26,381 nt of DNA, taken from JAZDGL01 sp043806975 (GTDB lineage: Bacteria > Patescibacteriota > Minisyncoccia > CAYZDR01). Shown here piece after piece: positions 1 to 6,859 of the stretch (positions within the stretch are counted from its first letter, which is position 1; each line of letters starts with the position of its first letter). A program made the position numbers and the translations under genes. The notes beneath the pieces were generated by a model that saw nothing but the letters and a program-made list of their open reading frames with translations, searched no databases and had not been told where the DNA came from. The DNA lies in contig JAZDGL010000016.1 of NCBI GenBank assembly GCA_043806975.1, positions 1 through 26,381 on the forward strand. The letters are read 5' to 3'.

Positions 1-24
1 CTAGCTTTAAAATTTTCTTTGTTG

Positions 25-30
25 TATAAT
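25..30 (+). promoter_or_regulatory. -10 box TATAAT, predicted leaderless start
   Basis: A perfect TATAAT ends 7 nt before the ATG at 38, so the expected +1 falls on or next to the start codon. No Shine-Dalgarno sequence is present. The -35 region is at the edge of the window and cannot be judged well. Confidence 0.6.
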
Positions 31-37
31 AATTTTG

Positions 38-1531
38 ATGAGAAAAAATAAAATTTCAAATTTAAAATTTCAAATTTCAAGAATTGCAATTTTCGCGCTT
101 TGTTTTTTAATTGCCGCGCCTTCTGTGGTATTTGCGGCGATTACTCCCAACGATCCCTATTTTGAAAAGCAATGGGGTTTTTATAATCATGGGCAAACGG
201 TAATTCAAAATAATCAAATAATTTTAAAAGCGTGGACAGAAGGCGTTGATATAAATGTTTTAGACGCGTGGGAAATAGTTTATGGTGGAACCGCGCAATC
301 CCATACCCCCGCAAATAATTCTGAAAATAAATATGTTCCTGCAATAATCGCCATTGTGGACTCGGGAGTTGATTATAACCACGAAGACATCAAGGATAAA
401 ATTTTAAGAGATAAAGAAGGAAAAATTATAGGCTATGATTTTATTGATAACGATAGCGATCCAATGGATAAAAATGGACACGGAACGATGATCGCGTCGT
501 TGGCTGCCGCTTCTAGTAATAATAATTTAGGAGTTGCGGGGGTAGCATGGGAATCTAAAATTATGCCTGTAAGAATTTTGGATCAATTCGGAGGAGGATA
601 TACCGCTAAAATCACCGAAGGAATTAAATTTGCCGCTGATAATGGAGCAGATATAATAAATTTAAGCATTATTTCTTATGAATTTGATAGCGAAGTTTCA
701 GAAGCCATTAAGTATGCTTATAATAAAGGCGCGGTAATCGTGGCGGCGGCAGGAAATAGCAATTTAGATCTTGATAAAAATCCGCTTTCTCCAATTAGCA
801 ATGACGATGAAAGCGATATGATAATAGGGGTGGGGGCGTTAAATAGCGCTGATCAAAGATACGAGAAAAGCAATTTTGGCTCGGTGGTTGATATAAGCGC
901 GCCTGGAACAAATTTGGCGGCTGCTTCCTTTGAAGCTTCAACTAAAAAAAGCATTTATGAATTTGTATCAGGAACTTCTGGCGCCGCCGCTTTGGTTTCT
1001 GGCGCCGCCGCTTTGATAAAAACTTATCATAATAATTGGACGAATAAAGAAATTGCCAGCGCGATTTTAAATTCAGCTAGCAAATTTAAGTCTGAAAATG
1101 ATGAAATGGGTAAGGGCAGGCTCAATGTTTTTGCCGCTTTGGGCGCCGCTTATCTTGAAAAAGGCTTTGTGATTAAAACTGAGCAATCACAGACGGTGTA
1201 TATAACAATTGGCAATAAAGCAGTTGTCCCAATTGCGTCTCCCGATGTTTTTTTCGGGTTAGGATACAGATGGGAAGAAATTAAAACTATTTCTGAAAAT
1301 GAATTAAATATGTATAGCAAAAAACTCCCGCTAACTTCTTCGTGGATGCCCAAGCAGGGGACAGCGATAAAATCTTTAAACGATGCGACCATTTATTTAG
1401 TTGGCGCGAGCGCAATCCAAGGCTTTGAAACTTACCCAGCCTTTTTATCCGCCGGGCTTAGCTTAAATAATCTTATTTATGTCCCATATACGATAATTGA
1501 CGCATATAAAAAGGGAGAAACGATAAAGTAG
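38..1531 (+). CDS. Exported subtilisin-like serine protease (S8) with C-terminal surface repeats
   Basis: This is a secreted subtilase of 497 residues counted from the ATG at 38; the TTG just before it at 35 is less likely because a -10 box at 25-30 would place the transcript start at about 38. A basic n-region and hydrophobic stretch (residues about 11-34, ending VFAA) form a signal peptide. The catalytic triad is visible: D108 in IVDSGVDYNHED, H148 in NGHGT and S314 in SGTSGAA, with the oxyanion Asn N240 in AAAGN. After the catalytic domain (about residue 370) come one clear and one degenerate copy of the TVY...GY.W repeat that is shared with four other proteins here. The next gene is a diverged paralogue. 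Substrate is unknown; a role in processing surface proteins is inference. Confidence 0.93.
   Translation: MRKNKISNLKFQISRIAIFALCFLIAAPSVVFAAITPNDPYFEKQWGFYNHGQTVIQNNQIILKAWTEGVDINVLDAWEIVYGGTAQSHTPANNSENKYVPAIIAIVDSGVDYNHEDIKDKILRDKEGKIIGYDFIDNDSDPMDKNGHGTMIASLAAASSNNNLGVAGVAWESKIMPVRILDQFGGGYTAKITEGIKFAADNGADIINLSIISYEFDSEVSEAIKYAYNKGAVIVAAAGNSNLDLDKNPLSPISNDDESDMIIGVGALNSADQRYEKSNFGSVVDISAPGTNLAAASFEASTKKSIYEFVSGTSGAAALVSGAAALIKTYHNNWTNKEIASAILNSASKFKSENDEMGKGRLNVFAALGAAYLEKGFVIKTEQSQTVYITIGNKAVVPIASPDVFFGLGYRWEEIKTISENELNMYSKKLPLTSSWMPKQGTAIKSLNDATIYLVGASAIQGFETYPAFLSAGLSLNNLIYVPYTIIDAYKKGETIK
51..80 (+). repeat. AAATTTCA low-complexity tandem repeat
   Basis: About four imperfect AAATTTCA units lie inside the first codons of the protease gene and encode the start of the signal peptide (ISNLKFQIS). 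Confidence 0.6.
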
Positions 1532-1542
1532 TTATAACTTCC

Positions 1543-1564
1543 CAGCCCTTTAAGGCTGTTTTTT
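1543..1564 (+). terminator. Rho-independent terminator after the first subtilase
   Basis: A CAGCC/GGCTG stem with a 6-nt loop is followed directly by a run of six T, 12 nt past the stop codon. Confidence 0.75.
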
Positions 1565-1623
1565 AATCTCAAACTTATTTTTAAATAACTTTTATCTAAT
1601 AATTGCTTGTTAATATACAATCG

Positions 1624-1635
1624 TTCTCGCGAGAA
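1624..1635. promoter_or_regulatory. 12-bp perfect palindrome, possible operator
   Basis: TTCTCGCGAGAA is a perfect palindrome about 50 nt upstream of the second subtilase ATG, in the only intergenic space that can hold its promoter. No regulator gene is seen in the window, so operator function is speculative. Confidence 0.3.
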
Positions 1636-1683
1636 TTCTTGAAATAGGGGCAGGGGTGTTAATTCATTTATCGGAAAAAAGCT

Positions 1684-3141
1684 ATGAGCAGAATCAAGAA
1701 AGCGTTGTTCGCGTTTTTAGCAAGCTCTATTTTTGCAGGGCTTGCGCTTCCGGGGTTTGTTTCAGGGGCAGTTATAAATAAAAATCTTCCTAATGATCCT
1801 TTTTTCTCAAACCAGTGGTCTTTGGACAATACAGGGCAGCGGGTGAGAGGAGTTAAAGGCTTGGAAGATATTGATATGGATTTGCCGGAAGCATGGGAGT
1901 ATATTGAAAAAAACTTTTCTAGCCGCGAGCAAGTAATAGTTGCGGTGCTGGACTCGGGAGTGAATTACGACCATTTAGACTTGAAGGACAGTATTTTGAG
2001 AAACGGCGGAGGAGAAGTTGTAGGGCATGATTTTATTGACAATGACGACGATCCGAAAGACAACAACGGTCACGGAACTATTATTGCAGGAATAATTGCG
2101 GCGCAGAAAAATAACCGCAGAGGAATTGCTGGAATTAACGATATGGTTAAAATAATGCCGGTCAAGGTTTTAGATGATGCTGGCTCAGGAAATACAGCTA
2201 TTCTTGGAGAAGCGATTATTTATGCGGTTGATAATGGAGCCGATGTTATAAATTTAAGCTTGGCTGGAAATTATGACGAAGGGTTGAGCGAGGCGGTTTC
2301 TTACGCATATAATAATGGAGTGATAATTGTTTCCGCTTCTGGCGGAGAAGGAACGAACATAAACGATGGTTCTCTTAAATCACCGCTAAACAATGAAGGG
2401 CAGGGAGAAAATCAGGTTATTGGCGTATCTTGTTTAACAAATGGCGGAGGAAGATATGAGAAATCAAATTATGGAAAAGGAGTTGATGTGAGCGCTCCGG
2501 GAACTTCCGTTATCAGCACTTACAGCAGAACTGACAGATCCTATGTTTATGCTTCGGGGACTTCTTTGGCAGCGGCAAATGTTTCTGGTATTGTGAGTTT
2601 GCTAAAATCTTGTTATCCAAATTTATCTAATGCGAAGATTATAGAAGCCGTTATAAATTCAGCGGCTCCGTTTACAGAAACGATGGAAGGAATGGGTTCT
2701 GGCACGGTTAATGGCTTGGAAGCGTTGAAATATCTTTCAGACTCAGAAGAAGACCCTGAAATTCCAGAAAATCCCGCGGAAAGATTGATTAGATTTAAAG
2801 ACGAACCGACAGTATATTTTGTAAAAGATGGTATAAGAAGAGGGATACCTCGCCCAGAAGTTTTAAAGGCAAGAGGATTTACCTTTGATGATGTAGAGGT
2901 GGTTGAAAGTAAATCAGAGCTTGAACAATATGTTTTGGGAAAGGTTTTAGGATTTCCTGCCGGATGGGTTATAAAAGGAAGCGCGCCAACTGTATTTGAA
3001 ATTCAGGAAAATGAAATTGCGCGGCCGTTCACAAACCCTGCTCCGTTTCTTTCCAGAGGACATAAATGGGAAGATATTATGGAAATCTCTGATTCTGAAT
3101 TGTTGCAATGTTATACTATTGGAGAAATAATTGCAGAGTAG
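1684..3141 (+). CDS. Exported subtilase paralogue with two C-terminal surface repeats
   Basis: This 485-residue protein is a second S8 protease, clearly related to its upstream neighbour (same WSLDNTGQ/WGFYNHGQ pro-region, same domain order). The signal peptide covers residues about 1-29. The triad is D90 in VLDSGVNYDH, H130 in NNGHGT and S294 in SGTSLAA. The expected oxyanion-hole Asn (AAGN in the paralogue) is not in place: the strand reads VSASGGEGTN, with Gly at that position, so activity may be altered. Two copies of the shared repeat follow (about residues 365-485, for example APTVFEIQ...GHKWEDI). The ATG has no clear Shine-Dalgarno site. A strong terminator follows the stop, so the gene is probably its own transcription unit. 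Confidence 0.92.
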   Translation: MSRIKKALFAFLASSIFAGLALPGFVSGAVINKNLPNDPFFSNQWSLDNTGQRVRGVKGLEDIDMDLPEAWEYIEKNFSSREQVIVAVLDSGVNYDHLDLKDSILRNGGGEVVGHDFIDNDDDPKDNNGHGTIIAGIIAAQKNNRRGIAGINDMVKIMPVKVLDDAGSGNTAILGEAIIYAVDNGADVINLSLAGNYDEGLSEAVSYAYNNGVIIVSASGGEGTNINDGSLKSPLNNEGQGENQVIGVSCLTNGGGRYEKSNYGKGVDVSAPGTSVISTYSRTDRSYVYASGTSLAAANVSGIVSLLKSCYPNLSNAKIIEAVINSAAPFTETMEGMGSGTVNGLEALKYLSDSEEDPEIPENPAERLIRFKDEPTVYFVKDGIRRGIPRPEVLKARGFTFDDVEVVESKSELEQYVLGKVLGFPAGWVIKGSAPTVFEIQENEIARPFTNPAPFLSRGHKWEDIMEISDSELLQCYTIGEIIAE

Positions 3142-3182
3142 CCGGCAGATTGGTTAGATTGAAGTCGGTATTCTCTTTGGTT

Positions 3183-3215
3183 AAACCCGCTTAATTAAAA
3201 ATTGGGCGGGTTTTT
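3183..3215 (+). terminator. Rho-independent terminator after the second subtilase
   Basis: AAACCCGC pairs perfectly with GCGGGTTT across an AT-rich loop, followed by a T run. Confidence 0.85.
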
Positions 3216-3255
3216 GGTTTGAGGCGGATTTAAACCTTTTTTAACCTCTGCGCGG

Positions 3256-3261
3256 TATGAT
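3256..3261 (+). promoter_or_regulatory. Candidate -10 box for the FN3/repeat protein
   Basis: TATGAT lies 40 nt upstream of the ATG at 3302. No good -35 is visible. A GGGGT-TTAATTC block at 3275-3286 resembles one at 1653-1665 upstream of the second subtilase. Confidence 0.35.
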
Positions 3262-3301
3262 TAAGGGCGAGAGAGGGGTTTAATTCGTTAATTTAACCAA
3301 T

Positions 3302-4465
3302 ATGAATTTATTGATAAAAAAAATGTCTATGTTGGTTTTTGCGGCGCTAGTCGCGGCTTCCCCAATCGGAAGTTCGGCTCTTACGGGGACGATAGATCTT
3401 GACCCGCCTAGGGCGCCGGCGATTGTTTTCCCAAGAAATGCGGCGACGGGCGGAAAAGTAATTTTGAGCTGGGAAATCCCTGTTGACCCGACTTTGATGG
3501 GATTTAGGGTTTATCGTTCAACAACCTCGGGAAGCCAAGGCAGCTTGCTAGTTTCTTTGGACGGAGAGACAAATTCTTTTCAGGATTCTGGACTTTCGGA
3601 TGGAACGGTATATTATTATACGATAGCATCTTTTGATTCGGATAATAACGAAGCTTTTGCAAAGCAGGTTTCTGCCACTCCGTCGTCTAATAATGCCGAA
3701 CTGTATCCGAATAATACTCTGATAAAGTATGAAAACAGAAGCACGATTTATAGAACTTCCGAAGACGGCAGGACTATTAGACCAGTTTCCAGAAAGGTTT
3801 TTGATGTAAATAGATATGATTTTGACGAAACAATTGAAATACCGATTGAATGGCAGGATTCTTTTAGTTATGGAAGCGCGGATATTTTTAGGCAAGGATC
3901 GTTGATTAGGGGAAGCGGAGAAAAAACTGTTTATGTGGTTGAAGACGGGAAGAAAAGGCCGTTCTCTTCCAGCGCGGTATTTACGGAGTTAGGGTATAAA
4001 TTCAGTAATGTTAACGAAGTCCCCGTAATCAACTCTGGGCTTGCTGATTCTATTGATAGCTATGAAACGGGATCTGCTATAAATTCCACAGGATGCCATC
4101 CAAGCGGAGCTTTGGTGAAAGTTTCTGGCGACGATACTGTTTATTTGATTGATGGAGGTCAAAAATTGCCTATCCCATCGGTTTCAGTTTTCCGATCTCA
4201 CCATTTTGATTTTGATGAAGTGGTTCAAATTCCTGTTTCGGAGCTGAATGGTTATTCTACGGGCGCGATGTTAAAATTTATGGACGGGTCGCTGATAAAA
4301 GGAAATGGTCCGACTGTGTTTGCAATAAACGGCAGCTCCACCGAAAGAATTCCATTTACTTCGCGAACAGAATTTATCGGCTTGGGTTATAGTTTTGGCA
4401 ATGTTTATTCTGTGAGCGAGGCAGACTTGGTTCAATATAGCCTCGTTGATCCGCTTCCTGTATAA
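3302..4465 (+). CDS. Exported fibronectin-III protein with four surface repeats
   Basis: This 387-residue exported protein has a signal peptide (about residues 1-27, ending SSAL), one fibronectin type III domain (about 33-128, with VILSWEIP, GFRVYRST and VYYYTIASFD strands), then four tandem copies of the shared surface repeat (about 133-387). Each repeat starts with a Gly-[ST/A]-Leu-[IV] turn, then TVYV or TVFAI, a short basic turn such as DGKKRPF, and a Phe...GY.F/W segment. No enzyme domain is seen. The FN3 plus repeat architecture fits an adhesin or wall-bound scaffold, which is inference. The gene sits alone between a terminator and a hairpin and follows two proteases with the same C-terminal module. 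Confidence 0.85.
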   Translation: MNLLIKKMSMLVFAALVAASPIGSSALTGTIDLDPPRAPAIVFPRNAATGGKVILSWEIPVDPTLMGFRVYRSTTSGSQGSLLVSLDGETNSFQDSGLSDGTVYYYTIASFDSDNNEAFAKQVSATPSSNNAELYPNNTLIKYENRSTIYRTSEDGRTIRPVSRKVFDVNRYDFDETIEIPIEWQDSFSYGSADIFRQGSLIRGSGEKTVYVVEDGKKRPFSSSAVFTELGYKFSNVNEVPVINSGLADSIDSYETGSAINSTGCHPSGALVKVSGDDTVYLIDGGQKLPIPSVSVFRSHHFDFDEVVQIPVSELNGYSTGAMLKFMDGSLIKGNGPTVFAINGSSTERIPFTSRTEFIGLGYSFGNVYSVSEADLVQYSLVDPLPV

Positions 4466-4499
4466 CGGATTTTAAAGCGATAAAATGTTGCGGATATCA

Positions 4500-4525
4500 G
4501 GAGGGCTTCGCGAAAGGAGCCCTCC
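4500..4525 (+). terminator. Hairpin after the FN3/repeat gene, probable terminator
   Basis: GGAGGGCT pairs with AGCCCTCC around a 10-nt loop, 35 nt after the stop. The T-tract after it is weak (GATTTAATTT), so termination is probable rather than certain. Confidence 0.55.
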
Positions 4526-4545
4526 GATTTAATTTCCAATTTTCT

Positions 4546-4674
4546 CTTCCCCTCCCGGGGCGACACCCCTATTTTCCTCCTCCCAGAGCGACACCTCCCC
4601 TGACCCCTCCTCCCAGAGGAGGGGGGGGATCTTCTTTCTCTCCCCCTTTCGGAGGGGGAGTTGGAGGGGGTGCG
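4546..4674. repeat. Cluster of GC-rich palindromic repeats
   Basis: Several copies of C4-5...G4-5 palindromes are packed end to end, for example CTCCCCCTTTCGGAGGGGGAG followed by TTGGAGGGGGTG. This unit matches, in the opposite orientation, the repeats at 20301-20340 and 20838-20877. The CCAGAGCGACACCTCCCC part matches a copy inside the methyltransferase gene near 7450. No reading frame of its own is convincing. Confidence 0.85.
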
Positions 4675-4685
4675 ATTTACTTTTC

Positions 4686-4710
4686 CCGTATCAAAAGGGA
4701 TTTGATACGG
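4686..4710. promoter_or_regulatory. 10-bp inverted repeat next to the glycosidase promoter
   Basis: CCGTATCAAA is followed, after 5 nt, by its exact reverse complement TTTGATACGG. It ends 27 nt before the -10 box of the glycosidase gene, so it covers or adjoins the -35 region. It could be an operator or a hairpin of the repeat cluster upstream. Confidence 0.45.
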
Positions 4711-4734
4711 CGTAGTTAAAATTTTTTAATTTTA

Positions 4735-4743
4735 TGCTATAAT
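4735..4743 (+). promoter_or_regulatory. Extended -10 TGCTATAAT, predicted leaderless start
   Basis: An extended -10 ends 7 nt before the ATG at 4751. The in-frame ATG at 4742 overlaps this box and cannot be on an mRNA made from it, so 4751 is preferred as the start. Confidence 0.6.
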
Positions 4744-4750
4744 GTTAATA

Positions 4751-6106
4751 ATGAAAACTGAAAAGCAAAATCAAACTTTTCCTGAAAATTTTTTTTGGGG
4801 AGCGGCGACATCCTCTCACCAAGTGGAAGGAGATAATTTTAATGATTGGTCGGAATGGGAAAATTCGCAAGAGCGAAGACGCCAATTGGAAAAATCGGGA
4901 ATGATAAAAAAATACGGGCTGGAAAATTTTATTTCAGGCGTTGCTTGCGACCATTATAATCGCTATGAAGAGGATTTTGATATCGCTGAAAAATTGGGGC
5001 ACAACGCGCATCGTTTTTCTATTGAATGGTCGCGAGTTGAACCGGAAGAGGGGAAATTTAATCAGGAAGAAATTGAACATTATAAAAAAGCAGTTAAGGT
5101 TTTGCGAGAAAGAGGGATGGAACCATTTATAACGCTTTGGCATTTTACTTTGCCTATTTGGTTAGCGGAAAAAGGCGGTTGGCTTTGCGAAAAGTCGCCT
5201 TTTTATTTTGCGCGTTATGCGGAAAAAGTTGTGTCTCAGCTAGGCGATGATGTAAAATTTTGGATAACAATAAATGAGCCGGTCGTTTATTCTATGATGA
5301 CTTATTTATCGGGACAATGGCCTTCTCAAAAGAAAAGCGTTAAAAAGTATCTTAAAGCGTTAAAAAATCTTGCGCAGGCGCACATAGAAGCATATAAAAA
5401 AATTCACGGTTTGCGCAGGGGCGGGGTCTTTTTTTCTTCCCCTCTCGGAGGGGCGACGATCCCTCTTTCCCTCCCCCTTGATAAGGGGGAGGTAGGAGGG
5501 GGTATTCAAGTTGGCATTGCTAAAAATAACACTTATTTTTCCCGCCGTTTTTGGTGGTGTCCATTTGAATGGGGGATAGCAAAATTTTTGAAATATTTTA
5601 AAAACGATTGGTTCTTGGAGCAGATTAAAGATTACCAGGATTTTATTGGTTTAAATTATTACCGCGAAGTAATGATAGATCCATTTGTCATCATTCCCCC
5701 CTTTTTAAAGGGGGATAAAGGGGGTTTTTCTTCTAATTTCTCCCCTTTAGAAAGGGGGGTTTTGAATGATATGCTCTGGCGCATCTGTCCTGAAGGAATT
5801 TATCATTGTCTTAAAGATCTAAAAAAATATGAAAAGCCGATTTTTATAACCGAAAACGGAATTCCAGACAGTAAAGACGAAAAACGAGCGAAATTTATTG
5901 AAGATCATATTTTTTGGGCGGGCAAGGCGATACAAGAAGGTATTGATTTGCGCGGATATTTTTATTGGTCTTTGCTGGATAATTTTGAATGGGCGCATGG
6001 ATTTTGGCCAAAATTCGGGCTTGTAGAAATTGATTATAACACCCTTGAGCGTAAAATCCGCCCAAGTGCGTGGAGGTATAAGGAAATTATTGAGAAAAAT
6101 TTATAA
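4751..6106 (+). CDS. Glycoside hydrolase family 1 beta-glycosidase with two repeat-derived inserts
   Basis: This 451-residue protein is a retaining beta-glycosidase of family GH1, cytoplasmic as no signal peptide is seen. Visible marks are the N-terminal FFWGAATSSHQVEG, acid/base E176 in TINEP, nucleophile E368 in ITENG, and the sugar-site NFEWAHGFWPKFGL, whose E-W pair is typical of enzymes acting on non-phosphorylated sugars. Residues about 225-252 and 313-337 do not belong to the family: they are translations of palindromic repeats (PLSLPLDKGEVGGG; PPFLKGDKGGF and FSPLERG) lying between the barrel segments. Both keep the frame, so the enzyme may still fold; without them it would be about 400 residues. 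It is followed after 2 nt by the next gene. Exact substrate is not inferable. Confidence 0.93.
   Translation: MKTEKQNQTFPENFFWGAATSSHQVEGDNFNDWSEWENSQERRRQLEKSGMIKKYGLENFISGVACDHYNRYEEDFDIAEKLGHNAHRFSIEWSRVEPEEGKFNQEEIEHYKKAVKVLRERGMEPFITLWHFTLPIWLAEKGGWLCEKSPFYFARYAEKVVSQLGDDVKFWITINEPVVYSMMTYLSGQWPSQKKSVKKYLKALKNLAQAHIEAYKKIHGLRRGGVFFSSPLGGATIPLSLPLDKGEVGGGIQVGIAKNNTYFSRRFWWCPFEWGIAKFLKYFKNDWFLEQIKDYQDFIGLNYYREVMIDPFVIIPPFLKGDKGGFSSNFSPLERGVLNDMLWRICPEGIYHCLKDLKKYEKPIFITENGIPDSKDEKRAKFIEDHIFWAGKAIQEGIDLRGYFYWSLLDNFEWAHGFWPKFGLVEIDYNTLERKIRPSAWRYKEIIEKNL
5423..5506. repeat. In-frame palindromic repeat insertion in the glycosidase gene
   Basis: CTCCCCCTTGATAAGGGGGAG with flanking CCCCTCTCGGAGGGG codes for the extra peptide between the family's HG..RG loop and the VGIAKNN strand. 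Confidence 0.8.
5687..5761. repeat. Second in-frame palindromic insertion in the glycosidase gene
   Basis: Two units, CCCCCCTTTTTAAAGGGGG with a trailing AAAGGGGGTTTT, and CTCCCCTTTAGAAAGGGG, encode about 25 residues before LNDMLWRICPEGIY. Confidence 0.8.
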
Positions 6107-6108
6107 TT

Positions 6109-6675
6109 ATGTTTGCTGATTTTGGATTGGGAATAATAGCCGTAATAATTTCAACTTTTTTATTTAAAATACAACCAACAGTATGGATGTTTTTATTTTC
6201 AATATTTTTTTGTGTTGCTCCTGATATTGATTTTATTTGTTATTTTTCAAAAAGGGGAGATAAAAAATACGATCATGAACATCGAAATTTAATTCATTAT
6301 CCATTGATTTATTTATCTTTGGGTTATTTGTTATTTTTAGTTTTTTTTGGGAGAATTTGGGCATTTATTTTTATTTTGTCGTCATTTTTTCATTTTGCTC
6401 ATGACAGTATTGGAATTGGATGGGGAGTAAAATGGCTTTATCCATTTTCAAATAATAATTTTGCATTTTTTTATCTATATTCTAAAAAAATAAAAAAGGG
6501 ATTAAGAAAAATTATATTTTGTTTTAGCGACGAGGAGCAAAAAGAAATTTCAAAGATGCACGGAGATTCGGATTGGGTTAATAACATTTATTATAAATGG
6601 CATATAATAGCAAAAATTGAATTTATCATTTTTATAGTTGCTATTTTTATGCTTATTTTTTACTTGACTAAATAA
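6109..6675 (+). CDS. Small multi-spanning membrane protein, possibly DUF457/YdjM-like
   Basis: This 188-residue protein has about four hydrophobic segments and an N-terminal membrane helix. Conserved-looking polar motifs lie between them: PDIDF (about residues 39-43), DHEHRNLIHYP and HFAHDSIGIGWGVKW. The D.D, HR..H and H..HD pattern resembles membrane-bound metal-dependent hydrolases of the YdjM/DUF457 type. That family call is from memory of the motif and is moderate at best. The gene starts 2 nt after the glycosidase stop, so the two are almost surely translated from one mRNA. It is more AT-rich than its neighbours. A weak hairpin follows the stop but no convincing terminator. Confidence 0.7.
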   Translation: MFADFGLGIIAVIISTFLFKIQPTVWMFLFSIFFCVAPDIDFICYFSKRGDKKYDHEHRNLIHYPLIYLSLGYLLFLVFFGRIWAFIFILSSFFHFAHDSIGIGWGVKWLYPFSNNNFAFFYLYSKKIKKGLRKIIFCFSDEEQKEISKMHGDSDWVNNIYYKWHIIAKIEFIIFIVAIFMLIFYLTK

Positions 6676-6720
6676 ATTTTAAAAGCGCCAGTCCAAGCGG
6701 CTGATATTTTCTTCTGTTTG

Positions 6721-6745
6721 TGGTATAATAAAATAGAGGAGGAGA
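6721..6745 (+). promoter_or_regulatory. Extended -10 promoter and stranded Shine-Dalgarno site
   Basis: TGGTATAAT (6721-6729) is an extended -10. GAGGAGGAGA (6736-6745) is the best Shine-Dalgarno sequence in the window. No ATG follows it at normal distance; instead a block of repeats (6751-6856) separates it from the ATG at 6860, as if repeats were inserted between the site and the original start. Confidence 0.65.
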
Positions 6746-6750
6746 GATAA

Positions 6751-6856
6751 AAACCCTCCCAGCCTTCCTTTTTAAAGGGAGGAGATTCTTAATTCCCTCT
6801 CGTTAAAGAGAGAAATTCTTAACTCCCCCTTATTAAAGGGGGTTAGGGGGTTTTAA
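6751..6856. repeat. Three palindromic repeat units upstream of the methyltransferase gene
   Basis: Three hairpin units in series: CTTCCTTTTTAAAGGGAGG, CCCTCTCGTTAAAGAGAG and CCCCCTTATTAAAGGGGG. The first two are each followed by ATTCTTAA; the last ends with TTAGGGGGTTTT. The final G-run (6845-6850) lies 9 nt before the ATG at 6860 and may serve as a makeshift ribosome-binding site. Confidence 0.85.
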
Positions 6857-6859
6857 AAA

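Noticed and set aside
4941..5132. Open frame overlapping the glycosidase gene in another frame
   Set aside because: It is short and lies fully inside a conserved GH1 coding region; it has no start signals of its own.
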